Shown here: positions 19,493-27,942 of the stretch, piece after piece
How positions within the stretch are numbered: position 1 is the stretch's first letter
Layout: each line of letters opens with the position of its first letter
NCBI GenBank assembly: GCA_016928025.1
Contig: JAFGLN010000018.1
Span: forward strand, 1-47,368
Direction of reading: 5' to 3'
Source: Deltaproteobacteria bacterium
GTDB lineage: Bacteria; Desulfobacterota; Syntrophia; Syntrophales; JAFGHS01
Length of the DNA: 47,368 bases
Position numbers and translations under genes: made by a program
The notes under the pieces: model-generated
The model's database searches: none
Told to the model about the DNA's origin: nothing
Seen by the model: the letters and a program-made list of their open reading frames with translations, nothing else

Positions 19493-21931
19493 CTACATAC
19501 TGAATTCCGTTCGGGCCAGAAGATCGTCCTGCAGTGCTTTCGACAGATCGATAAACCGGTAGGAGTATCCGGAGACCTTGACCATCAGGTCCGGATAGTT
19601 TTTCGGGTTTTTCTGGGCGTCAAGCAGGGTCTCCCTGCTGTAGGGATTGAACTGGATATGCCGTCCCCCCATTTCAAAATAGGCTTCCAGCAGGGAAGTA
19701 AATTTCTCCAGCCCCTCATCCGTCTGGATCATGACCGGATTGAAATTCATGTTCATCCCCGTGCCGTCCGACATGGGGATGGCGGAAACGGCACAGACCG
19801 AGTGCATCACCGAGGTCATCCCGTTCTTTTCCGTACCATTGGCGGGAGAAATGCCGTTGGAGACCGGTTGCCGGGCCAGACGCCCATCCGGTGTGGCGCC
19901 GGTGGCGCGGCCTTCATAAACATGGGTTCCGGATGCCACCAGAAGGGGACGATACACCCCGCCCAGAATACAGCGGTGTTTTCTGGCTTCTTCGCTGTAG
20001 ATTTTGGCCACCCACACGGCGATGTCATCGACCTTGGGATCGGCGTTTCCATATTTGGGTGCAAAATGAATGATCTTTTGCCGTAATGCTTCGGCGTCCT
20101 TAAAATTATTTTTCAAATGGTCCACCAGTTCACCCATGGTCACCAGTTTTTCTTCAAAAACGGCCCACTGGATGGCGGCCAGGGAATTGGCTACCGTGGC
20201 CAGTGCTCTGGCCGAAACGCCGCCGTGATTATATTTGGCGCCTCCACTGGTGAGATCCAACCCGGATTCGACACAACCTTCAATGGTGGAAGACAAAAGC
20301 GGTGCGGGGCAAGAATCGGAAAACATTTTATCTTTGATATCGGCCCGTTTGACCATCAGCGCCATGTTGTATTTCAACTGATCCGCAAAGGCTTTTTTCA
20401 CATCTTCAATCGACGCGAACGAATCCGCCGGTGGGGTCTTGAAACCGATCTGCCGCCAGTCGACATCGGATTGGCGGCCTTCGTTAAGGGCCATTTCCAG
20501 AATCGCCGACAACCGGAGACTGTTGCTGGCCGTATACCCGTTGTTGTTTCCCGTCCCCGTAGGCTCCACACACCCCACAATGGAGTAATTCCGCGCATCT
20601 GGCACGGGATAGCCGTCGTTGTTCAGCTCCGGGATGATCACCGCATCGTTGAAAAAGGCGATGCCGGCTGTTCGGCGGTGGGTTTCAACGGCCTTGAGTA
20701 AAAATGGCCGGGGGGTATTTTCCGAAATCCTCACGGCCAGCCCGTAGCGAAGGCCCTTGATGTTCTGATGGGCCTCCAGGAACAGGTAAGACATATCATT
20801 GACGGCACAGTCGCCGTTTTGATCGATCCCGCCGATGGTGAGATTGTTGGCGCCGAAAGAGATAAACGTGGACAGTTTGACCAGATATTCTTCCAAAAGA
20901 TCCATGGTTTGCGCCTGGGTCAAGACACCGGCTTGAATGTCTTTTTGATAATAGGGATTCAACAGCTGGTCCACTCTTCCCGGACCAAAAATGGAATCTT
21001 CACCATAGCTGATGACGGTTGTGACCTGGGTCATCCAGATGGATTGCAGGGCCTCCATGAAATTTCGGGCCGGGTGTTCCGGCACCCGGCGGCTTCGCTG
21101 GGCGATAGCCTGCAGTTCTTTTTTTCTGGGTTCGGAGGCCGTCCGGGCCATGTGCTCCGCCAGGTCGGCATAACGATTGGCGTGCTCGATGACGGCCTTT
21201 GCCGAAACCTGTACGGCCTCCAAAAAATCCTTGCGTTTTTCATAGAGCGGATCGTCTTTTTTGAGTCGGTCCTGTTGCGTTTTTGCCTGGCGGGCAATGC
21301 CGTCAAAACCCATATCCAGCACTTTTTTCAGCCCTACGGTCACATGGCCCTGCATGCCGCTCACGCCCACCGGCCCGCTGGGGGGCTCACCGTCGCGAAG
21401 GACCCCTTCTTTCCGCCATTGCTCGATCAGCCGGGAGTGAAGATCTTTTCCTTCCCAGTAGGACAGGATGTCATGGGAAAATTCATCGATCATCTCATCG
21501 GTCAGATTCAAATACCCTTTGAGAAATTCGGGGCTGTTGCCGCCGACCCGGTCCATAAAGCGGATGGCATCCACGTCCTGACCGTGAAACTGAAGACCGA
21601 TAAACGTCATCAGGCTGGACAAAGACCGCTCAATGCCGATGGGCCCCGCCACTCTCTTGATGGTTTTGGCCCCCACCAGCCATTCATCGTCATCGATTTT
21701 TATGCTCATATGCCGCAGGGTTTTTTCCAACCCTTTTGCCGCGCGCACGGCCGGAAGCCGGCCTTCGGTTTCCTTATACGATTGGGTGTAATAGCGGGCC
21801 CTTTCAATGTCGGCTTCGTAACAACTTGATAACAATTCATCCCGCATCCGGGCGATTCTATCGGAGTATGGGGCCTCCTTTTCATAACGTTGAAACCGGG
21901 AGGTTTCCGGGGGATTCGGACTGGTTTGCAT
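19493..21931 (-). CDS. glycyl radical enzyme, GCVEP dehydratase-type
   Basis: This is an oxygen-sensitive glycyl radical enzyme of 812 residues. The thiyl-radical site is GCVEP (C454, E456) in YSIVGCVEPTGTGN, and the glycyl radical is G788 in MVKVSGYSYRF near the C-terminus. Cys-x-Glu at the active site is shared by glycerol/propanediol dehydratases, choline lyase (CutC), hydroxyproline dehydratase and isethionate lyase, but not by pyruvate formate-lyase. Start ATG 21931 follows GAAGGAGA. The substrate is not predictable here. No radical-SAM activase gene lies beside it, although one usually does, so activation must come from elsewhere. Confidence 0.9.
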   Translation of the reverse strand: MQTSPNPPETSRFQRYEKEAPYSDRIARMRDELLSSCYEADIERARYYTQSYKETEGRLPAVRAAKGLEKTLRHMSIKIDDDEWLVGAKTIKRVAGPIGIERSLSSLMTFIGLQFHGQDVDAIRFMDRVGGNSPEFLKGYLNLTDEMIDEFSHDILSYWEGKDLHSRLIEQWRKEGVLRDGEPPSGPVGVSGMQGHVTVGLKKVLDMGFDGIARQAKTQQDRLKKDDPLYEKRKDFLEAVQVSAKAVIEHANRYADLAEHMARTASEPRKKELQAIAQRSRRVPEHPARNFMEALQSIWMTQVTTVISYGEDSIFGPGRVDQLLNPYYQKDIQAGVLTQAQTMDLLEEYLVKLSTFISFGANNLTIGGIDQNGDCAVNDMSYLFLEAHQNIKGLRYGLAVRISENTPRPFLLKAVETHRRTAGIAFFNDAVIIPELNNDGYPVPDARNYSIVGCVEPTGTGNNNGYTASNSLRLSAILEMALNEGRQSDVDWRQIGFKTPPADSFASIEDVKKAFADQLKYNMALMVKRADIKDKMFSDSCPAPLLSSTIEGCVESGLDLTSGGAKYNHGGVSARALATVANSLAAIQWAVFEEKLVTMGELVDHLKNNFKDAEALRQKIIHFAPKYGNADPKVDDIAVWVAKIYSEEARKHRCILGGVYRPLLVASGTHVYEGRATGATPDGRLARQPVSNGISPANGTEKNGMTSVMHSVCAVSAIPMSDGTGMNMNFNPVMIQTDEGLEKFTSLLEAYFEMGGRHIQFNPYSRETLLDAQKNPKNYPDLMVKVSGYSYRFIDLSKALQDDLLARTEFSM

Positions 21932-22254
21932 AGACTCTGTCTCCTTCGGGAAATGGTTTTAGGGTCGGCTCATACGCTGATCCATGGGGCAGTCCGGTGA
22001 CATCGGTTTCTTGTCACGGATGGTAACGTTTTTTTACTTTGTAGATTTTATTACCGGTTTTAATTTTGGAAGTCAATCCTTAATCCGCGGCCTTATGCCC
22101 TCTGCGGGGACCAGATCATGGGATATCAATACCGGTGGCGGGCCGTCTGAGATCATTCGATTTTGGGAAGGTCTTTTGCGGCTTCGGTGATGAGGCGGAT
22201 GTCCGGCCTCATCACCGTGACTGTGCGTTCGGGCCGCCGAGGCCTTGCCGGCGG
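21932..22254. other. Intergenic region with one strong hairpin
   Basis: This 323-bp gap lies between the start of the glycyl radical enzyme gene and the stop of the upstream flavoprotein gene. Apart from the hairpin at 22185-22217 I see no gene or RNA. The gap suggests that the glycyl radical enzyme has its own promoter, but no clear -35/-10 pair stands out. Confidence 0.45.
22185..22217. terminator. 12-bp-stem hairpin downstream of the flavoprotein gene
   Basis: CGGTGATGAGGC and GCCTCATCACCG form a perfect 12-bp stem with a 9-base loop (GGATGTCCG). It lies 38 bases after the stop of the FabK-like gene. No T-tract follows on the minus strand, so it may be a Rho-assisted terminator or 3' stabiliser rather than a classic intrinsic terminator. 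Confidence 0.45.
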
Positions 22255-23316
22255 TTAGGCCAGAACGCCGTATTTCGCCTTCAATGTCTCTTCCGCCTGG
22301 GCGACGGTCCGTTCCACGACTTCCTGACAGGTTAAAACCTCTTTGATGCCGCCGATGACCTGTCCGATCGGCATCCGGCCGTTTTCCGTGTCTCCGCTGA
22401 ACATGACCCGGTCGACGTTCGAGGTCTGGGAGGCGTATTTCATCTGGCTGATAATGCTCATGCCGTCCTCGCCTTTGGCCGTTTTGAGCCCGCTGGTGAT
22501 CATCTTCCACCAGGAGACGTTCATTTTCTCTTTCGCATCCAGGGCGCTCGATACGGTATCCGCCAGACTGAAGCGCTTGGTCATCGCCTCTTCGATTTTC
22601 TTTGTTTTGAAGACCCTCGAATTCACCGCCGGATCTCCCACGTCGATGTAGATGGTATCCTGCTCGGACGCCTGGACGATTACATCTTTCCAATTCTGGT
22701 GCATCGCGCATTCGTGGGTCATGGCGAACCGGGTCCCCATGGTGACGCCGTCGGCCCCCAGCATCAGGGCCGCCGCCAACCCTCTGCCGTCATGGAACCC
22801 ACCCGCGGCCAGAATCGGCACATGGACCCCGTCGGCCACGAGGGGGATAAGGATTAAGGTGGTCGCAAAGCCGCCATGCGACGCCGCTTCATGGCCCGTG
22901 ATGTTGACGGCATCGGCGCCGAGCTGCGCCGCCCGGATCGCGTGTCTGGCCAGCGCCACCGTCGCGAGGACCTTGCCGCCGTATTGATGGACCGCCTCGA
23001 TGATCGGCGCGATGTCGTTCGGCCGTCCCAGCGTGTAGTTCACGATGGGAACCTGCTCCTCGATGACCACAGCCATGTTGGCTTTGGCCGTGGGAGAGAT
23101 GAGGATCTGGTTGATGGCGAACGGCTTGTCCGTCAGTTCCCGGATCTTTTTGATGTCGCTCTTCAGATTTTCCGGCGTGTGCGCGGAGATCGCCAGGTTT
23201 CCCAGTCCCCCGGCATTGCTGACGGCGGCGACCAGCTCCGGCGTGGTCAGCCAGTTCATGCCGGCCAACATAATCGGGTGTTTGATGCCGAATGACTCCG
23301 TGATTCGTGTTTTCAT
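22255..23316 (-). CDS. NAD(P)H-dependent flavin oxidoreductase, FabK/nitronate monooxygenase family
   Basis: This is a 353-residue FMN TIM-barrel protein of the 2-nitropropane dioxygenase family (PF03060), which includes nitronate monooxygenases and the enoyl-ACP reductase FabK. Visible blocks are IKHPIMLAGMNWLTTPELVAAVSNAGGLG, split by the phosphate-binding VHVPILAAGGFHDGRGLAAAL and ALMLGADGVTMGTRFAMT, plus INITGHEAASHGG-like sequence (VNITGHEAASHGG) near the flavin. The start at 23316 follows AAGGAGGC. Which reaction it performs cannot be told. It lies on the same strand as a crotonase remnant 218 bp upstream. Confidence 0.88.
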   Translation of the reverse strand: MKTRITESFGIKHPIMLAGMNWLTTPELVAAVSNAGGLGNLAISAHTPENLKSDIKKIRELTDKPFAINQILISPTAKANMAVVIEEQVPIVNYTLGRPNDIAPIIEAVHQYGGKVLATVALARHAIRAAQLGADAVNITGHEAASHGGFATTLILIPLVADGVHVPILAAGGFHDGRGLAAALMLGADGVTMGTRFAMTHECAMHQNWKDVIVQASEQDTIYIDVGDPAVNSRVFKTKKIEEAMTKRFSLADTVSSALDAKEKMNVSWWKMITSGLKTAKGEDGMSIISQMKYASQTSNVDRVMFSGDTENGRMPIGQVIGGIKEVLTCQEVVERTVAQAEETLKAKYGVLA

Positions 23317-23534
23317 TTTGCCTCCTTGATTCCTTAAATTGTTAAAGACTCCAAAATGTGTTGGGGTCCTGTGATGTTCCTTTCTCGGGTCTTTACCGTT
23401 TTTCATGAAAGAACGGCATCTTTTTTACCTTCCCTGTTGTCGACGCACGTTCCTTCTCCCGGAAATCATCCGCCGTATGGGCATGAGAAGAGACTAATCG
23501 AAGGGGAAGAAATCCGGCAGGTCGCCGGGAATTT

Positions 23535-23783
23535 TCAGATTCCACCGGGGTTCCCTCTTTCGAAGGTGTTTCCGCCTCGTTCCAAGTCGGCACCGGCGCA
23601 GAAAACCCTTCCGGCGGCGGTCATGATGGTAACGCGAAGCTTGGGGTCGGCTTCGATCTCCGCATGGGCGTGCATGATTTCCTGCAGCATATGGGATGTA
23701 TAAGCATTCAGCCGTGCCGGTCTGTTGAGTGTTAGGATCGCGATTTGATCGGATTTCTCCAAAAGAATGTCTTGGTATGCCAT
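23535..23783 (-). pseudogene. Truncated enoyl-CoA hydratase (crotonase) N-terminus
   Basis: The 82-residue frame reads MAYQDILLEKSDQIAILTLN and then RVFCAGADLERGG, the first oxyanion-hole segment of crotonases. Full members have about 260 residues, and this frame stops right after the segment (GNPGGI). Downstream, another frame contains RRPAGFLPLRLVSS, which resembles the next conserved crotonase block, then loses similarity. The gene therefore looks frameshifted and deleted. It still has a reasonable ribosome site (AGAGGAAG). Confidence 0.7.
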
Positions 23784-24036
23784 TTTATGCTTCCTCTTGA
23801 ATTATTTATCCGGAAACAATATTTCCCGGTTCTGTTTCCGCTCGGTATGGTTGTCATGGAGCCTGCGGGTGTTTCAGTTTGACCGTGTCGCCTTCTCCTG
23901 GACAGGAACCGATCGCGCCGGCAAAGCCGTCTCAAAGACCGTCATCGGACCTTGCACAAAGACCGTTGAATGTTTTGTGGAAGTTTTGAAAGTCCATGAA
24001 CCACCCCGTTCAGGGGGATCAGCGGTTTACCATTGA

Positions 24037-25146
24037 CTATTGATAATAAGGTGTTTCGGGCAGGTCTTGGGCCCGAACACCTCGGGCATAGGCCGCCTTG
24101 CCCACGATAAACTCTTCCTCCGGGGCGGTCACGGTTTCCATGCCGATGTCATGATAAATCTTTCTTATTTTTTCCCGCTCTTTTTCATCCAGAGGCTGCA
24201 CGAGCTCATTTTTATAATTCAGATTTCTCAGCAGACCGCCATTGCCGCCCACAACCCATTGATAATACTTGTTATGGGCCCACGGATGGGTCCTTTGGCG
24301 GATATATTCCACCTGTAAGTGAAAAAAGGCGCTATGGGCCGGCTCGATGACGTCAAAAAGCTTCATCGCCTCTTCATACCGGCCCTCCCCGAACAGCCTC
24401 ATCATTTCAACGCCGTACGGTTTTTCCGGAGACTGCACGGCTTCGACGTTCCACTGACCGCTCCATTGCTGGTGGTAGTGTTTGGCCAGAATGGGGACGT
24501 GATCCAGGTTGGTGGGACCGATGAGCAATCTGTCGCAGGTCCGCTCGCACAGCTGCATCGTGGCCGTCATACTGACCGGCTGAGAAACCTTGACCGCCAC
24601 CACTTTCGACAGATTTGCCAGACGATCAAAGACGTTGATCGGCACGCCGTCAATACCGAATTGGCGATAATACGGCGCGACGCGGGCATACAGGACAACG
24701 GGCAGTGACGTCGCTTCAATGCGCGGCAGAAACGCTTGATAGAATTCTTCTTCCGTTTGGGGGAGATGCCGGGGATGGGTATCGGGAATGATGTCCAGGT
24801 GGGTGCAGCCTGCTTTTTCACAGAATTGGATCATTTCGATATCGCCCGCAAGAGGTTTGCCGGCAATGGATGCCCCCACCAGGATCTTTCCCTGCGCTTC
24901 ATCACAAACCACTTGAATCAATTGCCGGTATTCCTCATCCGTTGTCCCGACGGGCAAACAAAAGACCGAGAAAAAACCATGACGGATGCTGTTGCGGACA
25001 TCGTTGCGGATGCCTTCCTCATCAAGAGACTTGAAATCCGGTGAAAAGATCGGCATAAGCAGCGGTTCGAGACCGACAAAATGCTCTCTGGCCCATTGTT
25101 TTTGCTCACTGATTTTGGTGCTTTTGGTAGATTTTTTATTTTCCAT
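24037..25146 (-). CDS. dihydrodipicolinate synthase/N-acetylneuraminate lyase superfamily protein
   Basis: This is a class I aldolase-type TIM barrel of 369 residues, longer than the usual 290-300. The N-terminal LEPLLMPIFSPDFKSLDEEGIRNDV, the VLYARVAP segment (position of the catalytic tyrosine) and VVAVKVSQPVSM (position of the Schiff-base lysine) support the family. The extra C-terminal part (about 70 residues ending PETPYYQ) and a Lys-rich N-terminus are unusual. The GTTDEE block is altered from the classic GTTGE. I chose ATG at 25146, with CAGGAG upstream. The substrate is unknown; lysine biosynthesis is unlikely given the length and isolation from other lysine genes. Confidence 0.8.
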   Translation of the reverse strand: MENKKSTKSTKISEQKQWAREHFVGLEPLLMPIFSPDFKSLDEEGIRNDVRNSIRHGFFSVFCLPVGTTDEEYRQLIQVVCDEAQGKILVGASIAGKPLAGDIEMIQFCEKAGCTHLDIIPDTHPRHLPQTEEEFYQAFLPRIEATSLPVVLYARVAPYYRQFGIDGVPINVFDRLANLSKVVAVKVSQPVSMTATMQLCERTCDRLLIGPTNLDHVPILAKHYHQQWSGQWNVEAVQSPEKPYGVEMMRLFGEGRYEEAMKLFDVIEPAHSAFFHLQVEYIRQRTHPWAHNKYYQWVVGGNGGLLRNLNYKNELVQPLDEKEREKIRKIYHDIGMETVTAPEEEFIVGKAAYARGVRAQDLPETPYYQ

Positions 25147-25668
25147 TTTTTTCTCCTGTTGTTGACGATACGGCATAACCGTTGAAATTGACGAGAACCT
25201 GCTTTTCGGGTGTGGTGGGAGTATAGGGGGAGCAAACGAGACAAGTCAAGGGAATTCTGAGAGCCAATGATGGGGTGTTTGATGATCGTCTTTCAGGCCC
25301 CGGACGTTTTTTTTCGGGATGTTCCGGCGTCGAGGCCGCCGGCGGATGAACCGGTCCGGTGAACCGGCTGCGGGGCAATGGTCGGTTGTCAGCCCGTTCC
25401 GAAAAATGAATTGACAGGACTGCCTCCGGATAGTATAGACTCGGCCTATGATGCGGCCCCGGGCAAGAAAAAGAATTAAAAGAGGGGGGCCGGTACTGAA
25501 TGTTCAACGGGACGTTATGACCCAAGGCGTGACGGTTGGTCGGATGTACGTGGTTCACGGGATTCTGAGCGGAATAACCTCGGCAACAGCGGGATGCGGA
25601 CAAAAAAGCCGCTGAATCCGATAGCCCCGGAAAGCTGCCGGGTGGGAAAAAATCAAAGGAAGCCTCAT
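25147..25668. other. Divergent promoter region
   Basis: This 522-bp gap lies between the leftward DapA-like gene and the rightward secreted protein gene. It contains the strong rightward promoter at 25411-25439. I see no gene; short frames here lack codon-like character. Confidence 0.5.
25411..25439 (+). promoter_or_regulatory. sigma70-type promoter
   Basis: TTGACA (25411-25416), a 17-base spacer and TATAGA (25434-25439) form a near-consensus promoter. It would drive the gene at 25669 with an untranslated leader of about 220 bases. Confidence 0.65.
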
Positions 25669-27456
25669 ATGAAAACATTTCAAATCCGATCCGTTTTGAT
25701 GATCATCGGTTCACTTATTTTTTATGCCGTCCTGACCGTGCCTTTTGCCTGGGCCCAGGGACCGAAAACCGTCGCCATTCTGCCGTTTAAAGTGAATGCC
25801 GCCGAAGACCTGACCTATCTGCGGGAGGGTATCGGGGACATGCTGGCCTCCCGTCTGGCCTTGCAGGAGGAAGTGGCGATCGTCAATCAGGGACTGGTCA
25901 GACAGAAGATCGCAGAGCTCGGTATCCCCGACGATGCGTCCAAGGCCCTGGCCATCGGCCGAGCCCTGGAGTGCGACTACGTGATCCTGGGCAGCCTGAC
26001 GGTTTTTGGCGAGAGTGTCAGTCTGGACGCCAAAATCCTCGATGTGACCGCCTCCCAGGAATTGACGACGGCCTTTAGACAGTCCAAAGGCATGTCCGAA
26101 GTCATCCCCGCCGTCAATCAGCTCGCCCTGGATCTGAAGGAAAGGATCGTCGGTCGGCCGGTACCGCCGCAATTGACGGCCAAACCGGCGGAAGAACGGA
26201 TTCCGGCCGGTCCTGTCAGAGCGCCGGCACCCGTCCAACCGGCCCAAGAAACCGCCCAGGCCAAACCCGCTGAAGACAGAAAGGTTGGCACCCTCCTGAC
26301 GGATCAGGTCAAACCATCCGAAGACAGGACGATTTTGGGTTCTGTCAAGTCGGCTCTGGGTATATCGACGGAAAAGCGAGAGCCGGCCGGACCGGCTGAA
26401 GGCAAGACGGCCTTCGGTGTTCTCCTGACGGCTGAAGAGACGCTCGACAAGGGGAAGCAAGGCCCGGTTCAGGAATTCAAAGTAAACATCAGAAGCCTGG
26501 ATGTCGGGGACGTTGACGGCGACGGGAAAAAGGAGGTCGTCTTTGTGGATGAAAAGACCGTTTATATCTACAAGCGGATTCAACGATCCCTCCGGCTTTT
26601 CAAGCAGGTCAAAGGAAAATGGGCGACCAATTATGTCTGGGTCAGTCTCGGAGACATGAACCGAAACGGCCGGGATGAGATCTATGTCAGCAATCCGGAA
26701 GGTCTCGGGATTTCCTCCTTCGTGCTCGAATGGGACGGCCAGGCCTTCAAAAAAATTGCCGGCCGTCAACCGTGGTTTTTCCGGGTTGTTGAAATCCCGG
26801 GTCGGGGGAAAACCCTCCTGGGACAAAAACGGGATGCCCGGTTGCATTTTCAGGGGGCTATCCATCTGTTACAGCCGGAAAACGGCGGGTATGTGTCGAC
26901 CGGCACGCTCAATCTGGATGCTTCCGCCACGGTTTTGAACGTCGCTCTTTTCCGGCCGGAAGAGACGAGCGGGCTTCACAGCGTCGTCCTGAACAAAAAC
27001 GATTATCTCACACTCTATAATCCCAACAACAAGCGGCTGTGGACGAGTAAGGACCACTTCGGCGGCGCTTACTCGTTTATTGCCATGGATTCCGGAGACT
27101 ATACTCCTGGTAGTGAAGCAAGGTACTATCTGCCTGCGCCCCTTTATACGACCGATCTGGATGAAGACGGCCGGCCGGAGATCATGGTCTGTCGGAATAC
27201 CGCCACCCTGACGTCGAGATTCGCCGGCCGATATCGCAGCTATTCCGGTGGCGAAGTAACTTTTCTTGTTTGGAACCAGGCCGGACTGTCCATGAAATGG
27301 AAAACCGGCGATATCTCCGGCTGCGTGACCGGTTACCGGGTGGTGGATTTTGACGGCGACGGGAGGAAGCAACTGGTGATCGCCTCGGTCCTGTCCGCCG
27401 GTGAGAGCGTCCTCAGTGCCGCCCAAAGCCGGATGATCGTTTATGATTTGAACTGA
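25669..27456 (+). CDS. secreted protein: TolB/CsgG-like N-domain plus FG-GAP/VCBS-type repeats
   Basis: This 595-residue exported protein has a signal peptide (MKTFQIRSVLMIIG...AWAQ). Residues about 30-165 start TVAILPFKVNAAEDLTYL and resemble the N-terminal alpha/beta domain of CsgG/TolB/FlgT-type lipoprotein-associated proteins. A Pro/Ala/Glu-rich linker follows. The C-terminal half carries calcium-type Asp-rich repeats of the FG-GAP/VCBS kind: VGDVDGDGKKEVVF, LGDMNRNGRDEIYVSN, TTDLDEDGRPEIMVCRN and VVDFDGDGRKQLVIAS, which suggest a beta-propeller. AAAGGA lies 8 bases before the ATG. Periplasmic or outer-membrane scaffold roles are plausible; nothing in the context gives a specific function. 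Confidence 0.85.
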   Translation: MKTFQIRSVLMIIGSLIFYAVLTVPFAWAQGPKTVAILPFKVNAAEDLTYLREGIGDMLASRLALQEEVAIVNQGLVRQKIAELGIPDDASKALAIGRALECDYVILGSLTVFGESVSLDAKILDVTASQELTTAFRQSKGMSEVIPAVNQLALDLKERIVGRPVPPQLTAKPAEERIPAGPVRAPAPVQPAQETAQAKPAEDRKVGTLLTDQVKPSEDRTILGSVKSALGISTEKREPAGPAEGKTAFGVLLTAEETLDKGKQGPVQEFKVNIRSLDVGDVDGDGKKEVVFVDEKTVYIYKRIQRSLRLFKQVKGKWATNYVWVSLGDMNRNGRDEIYVSNPEGLGISSFVLEWDGQAFKKIAGRQPWFFRVVEIPGRGKTLLGQKRDARLHFQGAIHLLQPENGGYVSTGTLNLDASATVLNVALFRPEETSGLHSVVLNKNDYLTLYNPNNKRLWTSKDHFGGAYSFIAMDSGDYTPGSEARYYLPAPLYTTDLDEDGRPEIMVCRNTATLTSRFAGRYRSYSGGEVTFLVWNQAGLSMKWKTGDISGCVTGYRVVDFDGDGRKQLVIASVLSAGESVLSAAQSRMIVYDLN

Positions 27457-27477
27457 ATGAACGGATCCGCCGCCAGC

Positions 27478-27507
27478 AACGGCCCGCCTCTGATTGATCG
27501 GGCCGTT
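27478..27507 (+). terminator. Hairpin after the TolB/FG-GAP gene
   Basis: AACGGCCCG and CGGGCCGTT form a 9-bp stem with a 12-base loop, 22 bases after the stop codon. Only TTT follows, so termination strength is uncertain. Confidence 0.5.
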
Positions 27508-27843
27508 TACCGCAGGCTGCGGAGCATTAGACCGGGGGGATCAAACGAGCCGCGTTCGGAAGCCGACCGGTTCTACTGCCTGCGCATCGGGGGCTTTTTG
27601 TTTCGAGGCCTTTGGACGTGACCCCCCATACCTGTTGTTTCGATCGTCGGGAGCAGTCTTAACAAACTGGCATTGGTGTGATTTCTTGTTGTCCCGCCTG
27701 CGCTGGACTTCAAAGAAATGTCAAAATTCCAAGAGTCCTCATTTCGCTCATACGATAGCCCTTCCAGTCTTCTCCTTTTCTCCGCTCCTTGCCTCCTAGG
27801 CTTCCCAATCCTCCCTGCCTGTATCGCGAAACGATAAAAAAGA

Positions 27844-27876
27844 AAAGCCCCCTGCCGCTGAACGGCCGGGGGCTTT
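27844..27876 (-). terminator. Intrinsic terminator of the porin gene
   Basis: AAAGCCCCCTGCCG and CGGCCGGGGGCTTT form a 14-bp stem with one mismatch and a 5-base loop. On the minus strand it is followed by a T-rich tract (TTTTCTTTTTTATCG), giving a good intrinsic terminator about 67 bases after the porin stop. Confidence 0.75.
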
Positions 27877-27942
27877 GGCTTTGCTGATCAGATCCTGCAT
27901 CTTCTTAAATTCGGGCTGTTGCCGGACCTGAATGGTTTTGCG

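Larger units (their letters stand above)
27457..27942. other. Convergent intergenic region with two terminators
   Basis: This 486-bp region lies between two converging genes. It holds a hairpin at each end (27478-27507, 27844-27876). The part between, 27600-27830, shows no convincing gene; it may be decayed coding DNA. Confidence 0.5.

Noticed and set aside
20768-21829. 353-codon plus-strand frame inside the glycyl radical enzyme gene
   Set aside because: Antisense shadow; composition is rich in His/Gly/Gln and lacks any motif.
25711-26865. 384-codon minus-strand frame opposite the TolB/FG-GAP gene
   Set aside because: The opposite strand has a signal peptide, ribosome site, promoter and repeat motifs; this frame has none.
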